A DNA stretch of 64,000 nt from positions 1 through 64,000 of the forward strand of contig NZ_JAHRXF010000033.1 of NCBI RefSeq assembly GCF_019104725.1. Direction: 5' to 3'. Below the pieces are notes generated by a model. The model was not told the origin of the DNA, did no database searches, and saw only the letters and a list, made by a program, of their open reading frames with translations. This stretch comes from Streptomyces corallincola. GTDB lineage: Bacteria > Actinomycetota > Actinomycetes > Streptomycetales > Streptomycetaceae. The position numbers were made by a program, and so were the translations under genes. Shown here in pieces: positions 15,488 to 24,010 of the stretch. How positions within the stretch are numbered: position 1 is the first letter of the stretch; each line of letters starts with the position of its first letter.

Positions 15488-15804
15488 GACGATCCCCCGT
15501 GATGTGCCGTTCCGTTGAGCCGCGCGGCATCGTAGCGGCGTACGGACCGGGCGCGGCACCCCCCGACGTCCCCCCGGACACCCCGAACGTCACCCATGTG
15601 CCAGCGACAATCATATTTCACTCACAGTCAGCAGCCGTATGAGTCCGACCCCTTGGGGCACAAGGACTCTCGACGGATCGACTGTGCACCAGTACCGTCA
15701 CAAACCCCCCGCGCGGCGTCTATCCACTTGGCGCTCCGTCCGCATCATGGATGACCATAGGGATGCGGAAACAAGAAGGACCGCTGTGAGAGGAGGCGTC
15801 CATC
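15488..15804. other. shared upstream region of DUF5685 and sflA genes
   Basis: This 317-bp divergent intergenic region contains a GAGTCC/GGACTC inverted repeat around 15640-15673. Its ribosome site GAGGAGG belongs to sflA. It should contain both promoters. I see no gene in it. Confidence 0.45.
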
Positions 15805-16242
15805 ATGGGATCGGTACGCAAGGCGAGTGCGTGGCTCGGCCTCGTCGATGACAACGACGACGAGCGTTACTACGACGACGACTACTCCGAGGGCACACAG
15901 TCCGGGGACGCCTGGGTCACGGACCCGCGGGTGAAGGTGGCCACGGACACGGCCGAGGAGAAGGGCCGCCGGATCGGCACGGTCACTCCGGACAGCTTCC
16001 GGGACGCCCGCGCCATCGGTGAGCTGTTCCGGGACGGCGTCCCGGTCATCATGAACCTCACCTCGATGGAGCCCGCCGACGCCAAGCGCGTGGTGGACTT
16101 CGCGGCCGGGCTGATCTTCGGCCTGCGCGGCAGCATCGAGCGGGTGGCGACCCGGGTGTTCCTGCTGACGCCGTCCAACACCGAGATCGTCAGCAGTGAG
16201 CCCGCCGGGCGCCGCGAGGACGGTTTCTTCAACCAGAGCTGA
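15805..16242 (+). CDS. SepF-like cell division protein SflA
   Basis: This 145-residue protein has an acidic, tyrosine-rich linker near residues 18-35 (DDNDDERYYDDDYSEG) followed by a SepF fold (about 55-128). The fold contains TPDSFRDARAIGELFRDGVPVIMNLTSM and VVDFAAGLIFGLRGSIERVATRVFLLTP. It ends FFNQS like full-length SepF, but lacks the long linker and normal membrane helix. SepF-like proteins interact with FtsZ and the septal ring in Streptomyces. GAGGAGG lies about 12 nt before the ATG. Confidence 0.88.
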   Translation: MGSVRKASAWLGLVDDNDDERYYDDDYSEGTQSGDAWVTDPRVKVATDTAEEKGRRIGTVTPDSFRDARAIGELFRDGVPVIMNLTSMEPADAKRVVDFAAGLIFGLRGSIERVATRVFLLTPSNTEIVSSEPAGRREDGFFNQS

Positions 16243-16307
16243 GGCGGGGCCGCTCACCGGCCCCGCCCCCGCGGCCCCCTCTTCCGGGCCGCGCCGGGGA
16301 AGCGGGC

Positions 16308-17498
16308 TCAGCGGAAGGCGTCGAGCCCGGTGAGCGCCTTGCCCAGCACGAGCTGGTGCATCTCGACGGTGCCCTCGTAGGTGAGCACCGATTCGAGGTT
16401 GGTCGCGTGCCGCATCACCGGGTATTCCAGCGAGATCCCGTTGGCGCCGAGGATCGTGCGCGCGGTCCGGCAGATCTCGATCGCCTCGCGGACGTTGTTG
16501 AGCTTGCCGAAGCTGATCTGCTCCGGGCGCAGCCGTCCGGCGTCCATCCGCCGCCCCAGATGGTGGGCGAGCAGGACACCCTTGTGCAGTTCGACCGCCA
16601 TGTCGGCCAGTTTGGCCTGGGTGAGCTGGAAGCCGCCGATGGGCCGCCCGAACTGCTCCCGCGTCCGCGCGTAGCCGAGCGCCGACTCGAAGCTGCTGCG
16701 CGCGGCGCCCATCGAACCCCAGACGATGCCGTAGCGGGCGTGCGACAGGCAGCCGAGCGGGCCGCCGAGCCCGGTGGCCCCCGGCAGCACGGCGGAGGCG
16801 GGCAGCCGTACCCCGTCCAGGACGAGTTCGCTGGTGACGGAGGCCCGCAGCGACCACTTGTGCTTGATCTCCGGGGCGGAGAAACCGGGGGTGTCGGTGG
16901 GGACGGCGAAACCCCGGATGCCCTCCTCGGTCCGCGCCCAGACCACGGCGACCCCGGCGACGGAGCCGTTGGTGATCCACATCTTGCGCCCGTCGAGCAC
17001 CCAGTCCGAGCCGTCCCGGCGGGCGCGGGTGCGCATCGAGGCGGGGTCGGAGCCGATGTCGGGCTCGGTCAGGCCGAAGCAGCCGATGACCTCACCGGAC
17101 GCCATCCGGGGCAGCCACTCCCGCTTCTGCTCCTCGCTGCCGAACCGGTGGATCGCGTACATGGCGAGGGAGCCCTGCACCGAGACCAGCGAGCGGATGC
17201 CCGAGTCGGCGGCCTCCAGCTCCAGGCAGGCGAGCCCGTACTGCACGGCGCTCGCGCCCGCGCAGCCGTAGCCGGTGAGGGACATGCCGAGAGCGCCCAG
17301 CGAGCCGAGTTCGCGGGCCAGTTCGCGGATCCCGGGGAGTTCGCCGCGCTCGTACCAGTCCGCGATGTGCGGCAGGACCCGGTCGGCGGCCCAGGCGCGG
17401 ACGGTGTCGCGGACCGCGAGGTCCTCCGGGTCCAGCAGGTCGTCGAGGCCGAGCGGATCGGCGGCGTCGAACGGGGGCAGCTTCGCGGACGCGGACAT
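16308..17498 (-). CDS. acyl-CoA dehydrogenase, glutaryl-CoA dehydrogenase-like
   Basis: This 396-residue flavoenzyme has typical blocks: LTEPDIGSDPASM, ITNGSVAGVAVVWA, HKWSLRASVTSELVLD and the ending NLESVLTYEGTVEMHQLVLGKALTG with the catalytic glutamate in TYEGT. Those blocks fit glutaryl-CoA dehydrogenase, which oxidises and decarboxylates glutaryl-CoA in lysine and tryptophan breakdown. Other short acyl-CoAs cannot be excluded. GGAGGG lies 7 nt before the chosen ATG. A palindromic operator is in the upstream region. Confidence 0.9.
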   Translation of the reverse strand: MSASAKLPPFDAADPLGLDDLLDPEDLAVRDTVRAWAADRVLPHIADWYERGELPGIRELARELGSLGALGMSLTGYGCAGASAVQYGLACLELEAADSGIRSLVSVQGSLAMYAIHRFGSEEQKREWLPRMASGEVIGCFGLTEPDIGSDPASMRTRARRDGSDWVLDGRKMWITNGSVAGVAVVWARTEEGIRGFAVPTDTPGFSAPEIKHKWSLRASVTSELVLDGVRLPASAVLPGATGLGGPLGCLSHARYGIVWGSMGAARSSFESALGYARTREQFGRPIGGFQLTQAKLADMAVELHKGVLLAHHLGRRMDAGRLRPEQISFGKLNNVREAIEICRTARTILGANGISLEYPVMRHATNLESVLTYEGTVEMHQLVLGKALTGLDAFR

Positions 17499-17554
17499 GG
17501 GGGCACCCTCCGGAACACGGGACACGCACCGGGCGACGGCGCGCCGGGACCCAA

Positions 17555-17569
17555 ACTAGCAGCGCTAGT
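17555..17569. promoter_or_regulatory. palindromic operator upstream of the acyl-CoA dehydrogenase gene
   Basis: ACTAGC-AGC-GCTAGT is a perfect 6-bp-arm inverted repeat 57 bp upstream of the start codon. Repeats with this shape are typical TetR-family operators in front of acyl-CoA dehydrogenases. CTAG-like words are rare in this genome, which adds weight. Confidence 0.6.
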
Positions 17570-17610
17570 CGCCGGGCCGGGGGCCACCGCCGGACGGGGT
17601 GGGCCGCAGG

Positions 17611-19488
17611 TCAGGCGGTGACGCGGGGGCGGCCCGAGCCCCGAGGCGCGGGCAGTCCGGCGTCGGCACGGTCGCCGTCCTCGGGCGCCGGGGGGCTCGC
17701 GGGCCGGGCGGGGAGGTCCTGTTCGGCGCCGGTCTGCTCGGGGAGCGCGGGGGACGTGCCGGTCTGCTCGGGGAGGGCGGGGGACGTGCCGGTCCCGCTT
17801 CCCGCCCGGGCCCCGCCATCGGCTCCGGCCGCGCTTCCTGTCCGGGCCCCGCCACTGGCTCCGGCCGCGCTTTCCCCGCCGGTCCTCGTTCCGGCGCAGG
17901 CGCGGGGTTCGGCCGTCGTGGCGCTCAGGGTGTCGGGGTCGGTGCCCTCCTCGCCGCAGTTCATGACGCGGGGCAGGCGCAGGGCGATCACCGCGCCGAG
18001 GAGGAGCAGGCCCGCGCTGACCAGGAGGGTGACATGGAGGCCGTGCACGAAGGAGTCGCGGGCCGCGCGGTGCAGGGCCGCTCCGGCGGGGCCGCCGAGG
18101 CGGGCGGCCACTTCGTACGCCTCGCCCAGTGAGCGGCTCGCGGCGGCGGAGGCGCGGGCGGGGACGCCCCGGACGGCGGTGAGACCGGGCGCGTAGGCCG
18201 CGTTCATCACCGTGCCGAGCAGGGCGATGCCGATCCCGGCGCCGAGTTGGTAGGAGGTCTCGCCGATCGCGGCGGCGCCGCCCGACTGCCCGGCGGGGGC
18301 CTCGCTGAGCATCGACTCGTACGCCCCGAACAGCGTGGTCTCCAGGCCGAAGCCGAGGAGGACGAAGCCGGACAGCAGCAGCGGGGCGTCGTCGGTGCCG
18401 CCCATGCCGGTGAGCAGCAGGACGGCGACGGCGGTGAGGCAGAACCCGGCGCAGACCATGCGGCGCGGGCCGAAGCGGCGCAGCATCCGGGCGCCGAGGA
18501 GTCCGGCGGCCATCGCGGCGAGGGTGAGCGGCAGCAGCCGGAGCCCGGTGGCCAGCGGGGAGAGGCCGAGGACGAGTTGCAGATACTGCGCGGCGATCAG
18601 CTCCAGGCCGACCAGCGCGAGCATGGCCAGCACGATGCAGCCGACCGAGGTGCTGAACGCGGCGCGGCGGAACATCCGCAGGTCCACCAGTGGGCTGGGG
18701 CGCCGCCGTTGCCGTCGTACGAAGAGGAGGAGGAGCAGGGCGCCGAGGAGCAGCGGGACCAGGGTGAAGGGGCTGTCGGCGCCCTCGCCGCCGCCGAGCC
18801 GCTTGACGCCGAGCACCACGCCGAACAGGCCGAGCGCGGCCATCAGCGCGCCCGCGACGTCCCACGGGCCGTTGCGGGCGCCGTAGGACTCGGGGAGCAG
18901 CAGGCGGCCGACCGGCAGGCTGAGCAGCATCAGCGGGACGTTGATCAGGAAGACCGAGCCCCACCAGAAGTGTTCGAGGAGGAACCCGCCGAGCAGGGGG
19001 CCGACGGCCGCGCCGACGGCGGCGACCGCGCTCCAGATGCCGATGGCGAGGGCGCGTTCGCGGCGGTCGGGGAAGACCTCCCGCAGGATCGACAGGGTGG
19101 CCGGCATGATCATCGCGCCGCCGACGCCGAGCAGCGCCCGCGCGCCGATGAGCGTCAGGGCGCTCGGCGCGAAGGCGGCGACGGCGGAGGCGACACCGAA
19201 CAGGGCGTAGCCGAGGAGGAGGACGCGTCTGCGGCCCACCCGGTCGCCGAGGGTGCCGAAGAGGATCAGCAGCGAGGCGCAGACGAGCGGGTAGACATCG
19301 ACGATCCAGAGGAGCTGGGAGGCGCCGGGCCTCAGGTCCTCGCTGACGGCGGGGACCGCGACGTGCAGCACGGTCGCGTCGAGGGCGACGAGCAGCAGGC
19401 TGGCGCAGAGGACGACGAGGACGACCCAGCGACGGGCACCGGCCGTGTGACGGCTCGTCCCGGTCGGGGCCGTGGTCGTCCCGGTCAT
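17611..19488 (-). CDS. MFS drug efflux transporter (DHA2, EmrB/QacA type)
   Basis: This 625-residue membrane protein has about 14 predicted helices. The DHA2 motif LVALDATVLHVAVPAV is in helix 1 and GDRVGRRRVLLLGY is the loop 2-3 motif A. GVGGAMIMPATLSILREVFPDRRERALAIG is motif C. It should export drugs or other hydrophobic compounds with protons. The C-terminal ~125 residues are a hydrophilic Gly/Ala/Pro-rich tail with a tandem repeat. GAGAGG lies 7 nt before the ATG. No regulator gene adjoins it. Confidence 0.9.
   Translation of the reverse strand: MTGTTTAPTGTSRHTAGARRWVVLVVLCASLLLVALDATVLHVAVPAVSEDLRPGASQLLWIVDVYPLVCASLLILFGTLGDRVGRRRVLLLGYALFGVASAVAAFAPSALTLIGARALLGVGGAMIMPATLSILREVFPDRRERALAIGIWSAVAAVGAAVGPLLGGFLLEHFWWGSVFLINVPLMLLSLPVGRLLLPESYGARNGPWDVAGALMAALGLFGVVLGVKRLGGGEGADSPFTLVPLLLGALLLLLFVRRQRRRPSPLVDLRMFRRAAFSTSVGCIVLAMLALVGLELIAAQYLQLVLGLSPLATGLRLLPLTLAAMAAGLLGARMLRRFGPRRMVCAGFCLTAVAVLLLTGMGGTDDAPLLLSGFVLLGFGLETTLFGAYESMLSEAPAGQSGGAAAIGETSYQLGAGIGIALLGTVMNAAYAPGLTAVRGVPARASAAASRSLGEAYEVAARLGGPAGAALHRAARDSFVHGLHVTLLVSAGLLLLGAVIALRLPRVMNCGEEGTDPDTLSATTAEPRACAGTRTGGESAAGASGGARTGSAAGADGGARAGSGTGTSPALPEQTGTSPALPEQTGAEQDLPARPASPPAPEDGDRADAGLPAPRGSGRPRVTA
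17729..17788 (-). repeat. tandem 30-bp repeat in the transporter tail
   Basis: Two adjacent 30-nt copies differ at one position. They encode TSPALPEQTG twice in the low-complexity cytoplasmic tail of the transporter. It looks like a recent slippage duplication. Confidence 0.8.
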
Positions 19489-19757
19489 GTACGTACCTCT
19501 CAGATGGTCCTCGCGGACGCGGATCGGCGGCGCCCCCGGTCGTCCGGCCGGAGCGGGCGCGGTGCCGGTGAGGTGCTGTTCTCCCGGCCCGCGCGGACCC
19601 ACGCGAGTGACTGGCCAATGTACGCGAGTCGGTCACGGGCACACGTGGCGCGGCTCTCACCCGCGCGACCCAACCCGTGTGGCGTACACCACGTCGCACG
19701 TCCTTGACCACGACCCGGCGGAGGGTCCGGTTCCCGGTCCGGTCGATAATCGGGCCC

Positions 19758-21026
19758 GTGACCGACCTCGCCAAGCGTGTGCCCCCCGTCCGCGCCCCGC
19801 TGCCGCCCTCACCGTTCCGGCGGGCGCTGCCCGCCCTGTACGGGTACGCGGCCGTGCGCGCGCTGGGCCTGCTGGTGCTCGGCGTCTGGAGCGCGGCGCG
19901 GGGCAAGGACCCGTACACGCTGCTGACCGGCCGCTGGGACGCGCTCTGGTACGAGCGGGTGGCGAGCGGCGGTTACGGGTACGTGGTGCGGCTGCCGAAC
20001 GGTGACGTCCACTCGGACCTGGCGTTCTTCCCGCTGCTGCCGTGGCTGGAGCGGCTGCTGCACGCGGTGTCCCCGCTCTCCTTCGGGGACGCGGGTTTCC
20101 TGGTGAGCCTGCTCGCCTCGCTCGCGGCGGCCGGGGGGATCTTCGCGGTGGCGGAGTTCCTGTACGGGCGGCGGGCGGGAGTGTGCGCGGCGCTGCTCTG
20201 GGCGGTGCTGCCGGTCGGGATCGTGCAGTCGATGGCGTACAGCGAGTCGCTGTTCACGGCGCTGGCGGCCTGGTCGCTGTACGCGGTGCTGACCGGGCGC
20301 TGGGTGGGCGCGGGTCTGCTGGCGGCGCTCGCCGGGCTGACCCGGCCGGTGGGGCTCGCGGTGGTCGCGGCGGTGTGGGCGGCGGGCGTGGTCTCGTTCG
20401 GGCGGTCCCGGAGCGCGGCCCGGCCGGACGGCGCGTCCGGCGGCGTACGCGCCCGCTCGGGCGGGGACCGCGGTACGCCCCGGCGCGCGGCGGACCCCGC
20501 GAGAGCCCCGGACTCCGTACGCGCCCCCGCGTGGCGGCGCGTCCTCGGGATGCTGATCGCGCCCCTGGGGGCGGCCGGTTACGTCCTCTGGGTCGGCCGT
20601 CGCACCGGCGGGGGCCTTCTCGGCTACGCGCGGGTGCAGGCGGGGTGGCGGAACGGGTTCGACGGCGGGTACGCCTTCGCCCGGTTCACCGCCGACAAGT
20701 TCACGTCATTCCCGTCCGCCGCGGCGGGCGCCGGTCTGGTGATCGGCGTGGCGCTGGTGATCTGGCTGTACGTCACCTGTGTGCGGCAGGGCCAGCCGCT
20801 CGCGCCGCTGGTCCATACGGGTGTGGTGCTGGCGCTGGCGCTCTGCGCGTCCAGCTACTTCGGTTCCAAGCCCCGGCTGCTGATGCCCGCGTTCCCGCTG
20901 CTGTTCCCGCTCGCCCGCGCCCTGGCCCGGTCGCGGACCTCAACGGCCGTGCTGGTCATGGCCGGTGCGGCGGTGGCGTCGGCGGTCTACGGGGCGTTCT
21001 GGCTGAACGGCAGCGGTCCGCCGTGA
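19758..21026 (+). CDS. membrane mannosyltransferase-like protein (GT-C type)
   Basis: This 422-residue multi-spanning protein has about ten hydrophobic segments and the acidic loop GRWDALWYERVASGGYGY near residue 55, a typical catalytic loop of GPI mannosyltransferase-like GT-C enzymes. LPVGIVQSMAYSESLFTALAAWSLY matches the PIG-V type. A charged Arg/Ser-rich insert lies at about 210-260. It probably uses a polyprenyl-phosphate sugar donor. A TAATCG word 9-14 nt upstream and the lack of a ribosome site suggest a leaderless GTG start. Confidence 0.78.
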   Translation: MTDLAKRVPPVRAPLPPSPFRRALPALYGYAAVRALGLLVLGVWSAARGKDPYTLLTGRWDALWYERVASGGYGYVVRLPNGDVHSDLAFFPLLPWLERLLHAVSPLSFGDAGFLVSLLASLAAAGGIFAVAEFLYGRRAGVCAALLWAVLPVGIVQSMAYSESLFTALAAWSLYAVLTGRWVGAGLLAALAGLTRPVGLAVVAAVWAAGVVSFGRSRSAARPDGASGGVRARSGGDRGTPRRAADPARAPDSVRAPAWRRVLGMLIAPLGAAGYVLWVGRRTGGGLLGYARVQAGWRNGFDGGYAFARFTADKFTSFPSAAAGAGLVIGVALVIWLYVTCVRQGQPLAPLVHTGVVLALALCASSYFGSKPRLLMPAFPLLFPLARALARSRTSTAVLVMAGAAVASAVYGAFWLNGSGPP

Positions 21027-21153
21027 CGCGGCCGGTGGGCGGGTGAGCGTCGCCTGAATTCCCCACCAGGATTCGGTGAACGGCTTTATACGCGCCATAG
21101 GAACGACACCCCGCATGATCAAAGGGAATTGTGGCGATCGACATCGTCGGATT

Positions 21154-21164
21154 GCCTAATAGGC
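21154..21164. promoter_or_regulatory. short palindrome upstream of the PAP2 gene
   Basis: GCCTAATAGGC is an odd-length perfect palindrome within a locally AT-richer stretch between the mannosyltransferase and the PAP2 gene. It may be an operator. Nothing else is recognisable there. Confidence 0.3.
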
Positions 21165-21264
21165 CGAATTCGAGGGCTTCCTGAGAGGTTTCCCACATCA
21201 CATCGTCATCACAAAGCCCCTGTTTCGTCGGGTGACTGAGCGCCCTCCCTGTAACGTCGATTGG

Positions 21265-22269
21265 GTGCGTACCGAACGAAACCTCACCCGGAGTCTGGAC
21301 CGGGTGTTCACCAGACTGGACCGTGAGCCGGAACGCCCGGCTCACCTCGACGTGCCCAGGATGAGCAGGCACCGGGTCGTGCTGTTCGCCGCGACCCTCG
21401 CCTTCTACCTGGCCATCGTGTGGGCCGTGGTGATCACCTCCTGGCTGGTGCGGCTCGACTGGCAGGTCATGTTCTTCCGGCCGTACCAGCAGTGGCCGCA
21501 GATCCACGCCTTCCTCGACTACTACGTGGTGCTGGGCCAGCGCGGCCCCACCGCCGTGATGGTCGCGGCCTGGCTCGGCTGGCGCTCCTGGCGGCAGCAC
21601 ACGCTGCGCCCGCTGCTGACGCTGGCCACCTCGCTGCTCCTGCTGAACTGCACGGTCGGCGCCGCCAAGCTCGGCATGGGGCGCCTCGGTCCGCACTACG
21701 CGACCGTGATCGGCTCCAACGAGATGGGTCTCGGCGGCGATATATTCCCCAGCGGCCACACCGCCAACGCGGTCGTGACCTGGGGAATCCTGGCGTATCT
21801 GGCCTCCACCCCGCGGGCCCGCCGCTGGCTGTCGGCGCTCTCCGCCGTCACCTCGCTCGGCGTCGGCCTCACCACCGTCTACCTCGGTACGCACTGGCTG
21901 AGCGACGTGCTGCTGGGCTGGGCCGCCGGTCTGCTGATCCTGCTGGCGCTGCCCTGGTTCGAGCCGCTGATCGCCCGGACCGAGTCCGCCCTGTTCACCC
22001 TGCGGGACCGCCTGCGCGCACGGCGCGGCCGGACCGCGCCGGTGCCCGCCCTGCCGGTCACCCCGGTGGCGCTCAAGCCCCTGCCGGTGCCCGCCGAACC
22101 GGCCCGCGAGCCGGTGCCGCCCGCCCGGAGCACCCGCACCCCGGCCCACCTGACGCCCGGCCCGCACACGGCACGCGGCGAGCGCACCCCGGTCGCCCCG
22201 GCGGGCAGCCGCCGCCCGCCGCACACCGACCGCCTGCCACGCGGCACGTCCCAGCCCGCCCGCCCCTAG
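21265..22269 (+). CDS. PAP2 family phosphatase (membrane)
   Basis: This 334-residue protein has a short N-terminal cytoplasmic part, about six membrane helices and the PAP2 motifs: a KLGMGRLGPHY stretch (motif 1, slightly altered), IFPSGHTANA (motif 2) and LTTVYLGTHWLSDVLLGW (motif 3, with the catalytic histidine). It should dephosphorylate a lipid phosphate such as phosphatidate or undecaprenyl pyrophosphate at the outer face. The C-terminal ~90 residues are a Pro/Arg-rich tail. GTG 21265 was chosen because a TAACGT word upstream would give a leaderless start. GTG 21232 is also possible. Confidence 0.85.
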   Translation: MRTERNLTRSLDRVFTRLDREPERPAHLDVPRMSRHRVVLFAATLAFYLAIVWAVVITSWLVRLDWQVMFFRPYQQWPQIHAFLDYYVVLGQRGPTAVMVAAWLGWRSWRQHTLRPLLTLATSLLLLNCTVGAAKLGMGRLGPHYATVIGSNEMGLGGDIFPSGHTANAVVTWGILAYLASTPRARRWLSALSAVTSLGVGLTTVYLGTHWLSDVLLGWAAGLLILLALPWFEPLIARTESALFTLRDRLRARRGRTAPVPALPVTPVALKPLPVPAEPAREPVPPARSTRTPAHLTPGPHTARGERTPVAPAGSRRPPHTDRLPRGTSQPARP

Positions 22270-22315
22270 GGCCTGTCTCCAGGACCCCGGTGCGCACCCG
22301 GTCCTGACGCCGTGA

Positions 22316-22351
22316 AAGCCCCGCTCCCCTCTCGACGAGGGGGCGGGGCTT
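22316..22351. terminator. hairpin terminator between PAP2 and I78 genes
   Basis: A 13-bp stem (22316-22328 with 22339-22351, one G-T pair) lies between the convergent PAP2 and inhibitor genes and can serve both. Confidence 0.7.
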
Positions 22352-22379
22352 CGCCGTACGTACGGGGCGGCGGGGCGGG

Positions 22380-22595
22380 TCAGCCCTTCCAGGCGCGGGT
22401 CACCCGGCCGTCGCGGACCTCGAAGTTGAGGCGGCCGACCCGGTACTCCATCGTGACGATCGTCCCCGGCGGCAGCGGCCGGACGGTGGTCCAGCCCCGC
22501 TCCCGCGCCCGCCGCTCCGCGCTCTCCGCGTCGAGGCCGACGTACGCCTCCGGACTGTCCTGGGGCTCCTCCTGGGGAGCGGGAAAGGGTGCCAT
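22380..22595 (-). CDS. I78 family peptidase inhibitor
   Basis: This 71-residue protein has the I78 fold signature: YVGLDAESAERRARERGW, then VRPLPPGTIVTMEYRVGRLNFEVRDGRVTRAWKG. It lacks the signal peptide seen in many relatives, so it may be cytosolic or exported another way. The family inhibits serine proteases, perhaps as self-protection, since secreted S1 proteases are encoded 10 kb away. It stands alone. Confidence 0.85.
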   Translation of the reverse strand: MAPFPAPQEEPQDSPEAYVGLDAESAERRARERGWTTVRPLPPGTIVTMEYRVGRLNFEVRDGRVTRAWKG

Positions 22596-22916
22596 ACGTC
22601 CACGCTAGGCCCGATCCGGGACCGGGGGAAGCGGAAACCGGGGAAGCGGAACAGGAGCATCCGTCACGCTTGTGTCACAGGTTCGGGGTGCGCGATCCGG
22701 CCGAACTCCATCACACGTACGGGGGTTTCCGTACACCTCTCGGGGGTATTCGAACAGAATTTTCGCGGCCCCCGCACAGCCGCGCAATTACCGGGCGGAA
22801 TAGGCCGTGCGACGAGTGCCCGCGGACGCGGAGTGGCATTCTCGGACCGAATGGGCCGCCCCGCGCGGCGAGCTGACGGCGCATAGGAATTGCACCGGTC
22901 CGGCACATCGGGGCGG
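22596..22916. other. 321-bp gap with an inverted repeat
   Basis: The gap is less GC-rich than the genes around it. It contains GTACGG-N6-CCGTAC (22717-22734). Short frames exist but none looks real. It could hold a promoter for the I78 gene or a small RNA. No gene could be supported. Confidence 0.4.
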
Positions 22917-23924
22917 TCAGGGGCGCCCGGTGTCGCCGGAGCCGTCCGGGATCTCGGCGGAGGCGTCGAGCGCCGCGTCGAGGCGGTCACGGGCGGCCCG
23001 GACCGCGGCGCGCAGCTCCGGGGGCCGGAGCACCCGGAAGGGCAGGCCGGTGCTCATCAGGTGCACGACCATCACCTCCAGGGAGGGCGCCCCGCTGCGC
23101 AGCAGGCAGGCGTCCGGTCCGTCGGCCTCCAGTGTCCCGGCGGACGGCGACACCCGCTCGGCCGCCACCGCGAGCGGCACCGGCAGCCGCACGACGGACC
23201 GTTCGGCGTAGACGCGGGTGGAGACGCCCTCGGAGACATAGGCGGCCAGGTCCTCGGCGGGCGGGGTGCGCGGCGTGAACCGGGGTCGGTGCGGGGGCCT
23301 CGGGGTCATCCGGTCCACCCGGAAGGTGCGCCAGTCGTCGCGGTCCACGTCCCGGGCGACCAGGTACCAGCGCCGCTCGGTGCAGACCAGGCGGTGCGGT
23401 TCGACGGTACGGCGGCTCACCGCGCCCTCGTGGGTGCGGTACTCGAAGCGCAGCAGCTCGGTGTCCCGGCACAGATGGGCGAGTTCGGTGAGCAGCGCGG
23501 GATCGACGGCGGAGGCGGGCGGGCCGGGGCGCAGCATGGGCACCGTGTAGGCGGTGAGGGCGCCCACCCGGCGGCGCAGCCGGTCGGGGAGCACCTGTTC
23601 CAGCTTGGCGAGGGCGCGCACCGAGGTCTCGCCGATGCCCTCGATGCCCTGTCCGGCGGCGGTGCGCAGGCCGACGGCGACGGCCACCGCCTCGTCGTCG
23701 TCCAGCAGCAGCGGCGGGAGTTCGGCGCCCGCGCCCAGTTGGTAGCCGCCGCCGGTGCCGGGACTGGCGTGCACCGGGTAGCCCAGTCCGCGCAGCCGGT
23801 CCACGTCCCGGCGGACGGTGCGGGCGGTGACGCCGAGGCTCGCGGCGAGTTCCGCGCCGGACCACTCGCGGTGGGCCTGGAGCAGCGAGAGCAGGCGGAG
23901 CAGTCGGGCCGAGGTCTCCAGCAT
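22917..23924 (-). CDS. WYL domain transcriptional regulator
   Basis: This 335-residue protein has an N-terminal DeoR-type HTH (residues 1-60, LQAHREWSGAELAASLGVTARTVRRDVDRLRGLGYPV) and GTGGGYQLGAGAELPPLLLDDDEAVAVAVGL, the typical link to a WYL domain. The WYL segment is RFEYRTHEGAVSRRTVEPHRLVCTERRWYLVARDVDR with W, Y and L. WYL proteins sense nucleic acids or nucleotides and often control DNA-damage or defence genes. Its target is unknown, and no partner adjoins it. Confidence 0.88.
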   Translation of the reverse strand: MLETSARLLRLLSLLQAHREWSGAELAASLGVTARTVRRDVDRLRGLGYPVHASPGTGGGYQLGAGAELPPLLLDDDEAVAVAVGLRTAAGQGIEGIGETSVRALAKLEQVLPDRLRRRVGALTAYTVPMLRPGPPASAVDPALLTELAHLCRDTELLRFEYRTHEGAVSRRTVEPHRLVCTERRWYLVARDVDRDDWRTFRVDRMTPRPPHRPRFTPRTPPAEDLAAYVSEGVSTRVYAERSVVRLPVPLAVAAERVSPSAGTLEADGPDACLLRSGAPSLEVMVVHLMSTGLPFRVLRPPELRAAVRAARDRLDAALDASAEIPDGSGDTGRP

Positions 23925-24010
23925 GGCGCCGAGTCTGCCAGGCGGTCCGGGGGCGGGACGCGGGCAGCCGCCGCCCCGGTGGGACGGCGGCTGCCCTGCG
24001 GCTGCCCGCC

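Noticed and set aside
17069..19918. a 949-residue minus-strand frame across two genes
   Set aside because: It is an overlapping frame of the acyl-CoA dehydrogenase and transporter genes. Its residues are Arg/Pro-rich nonsense with no motif.
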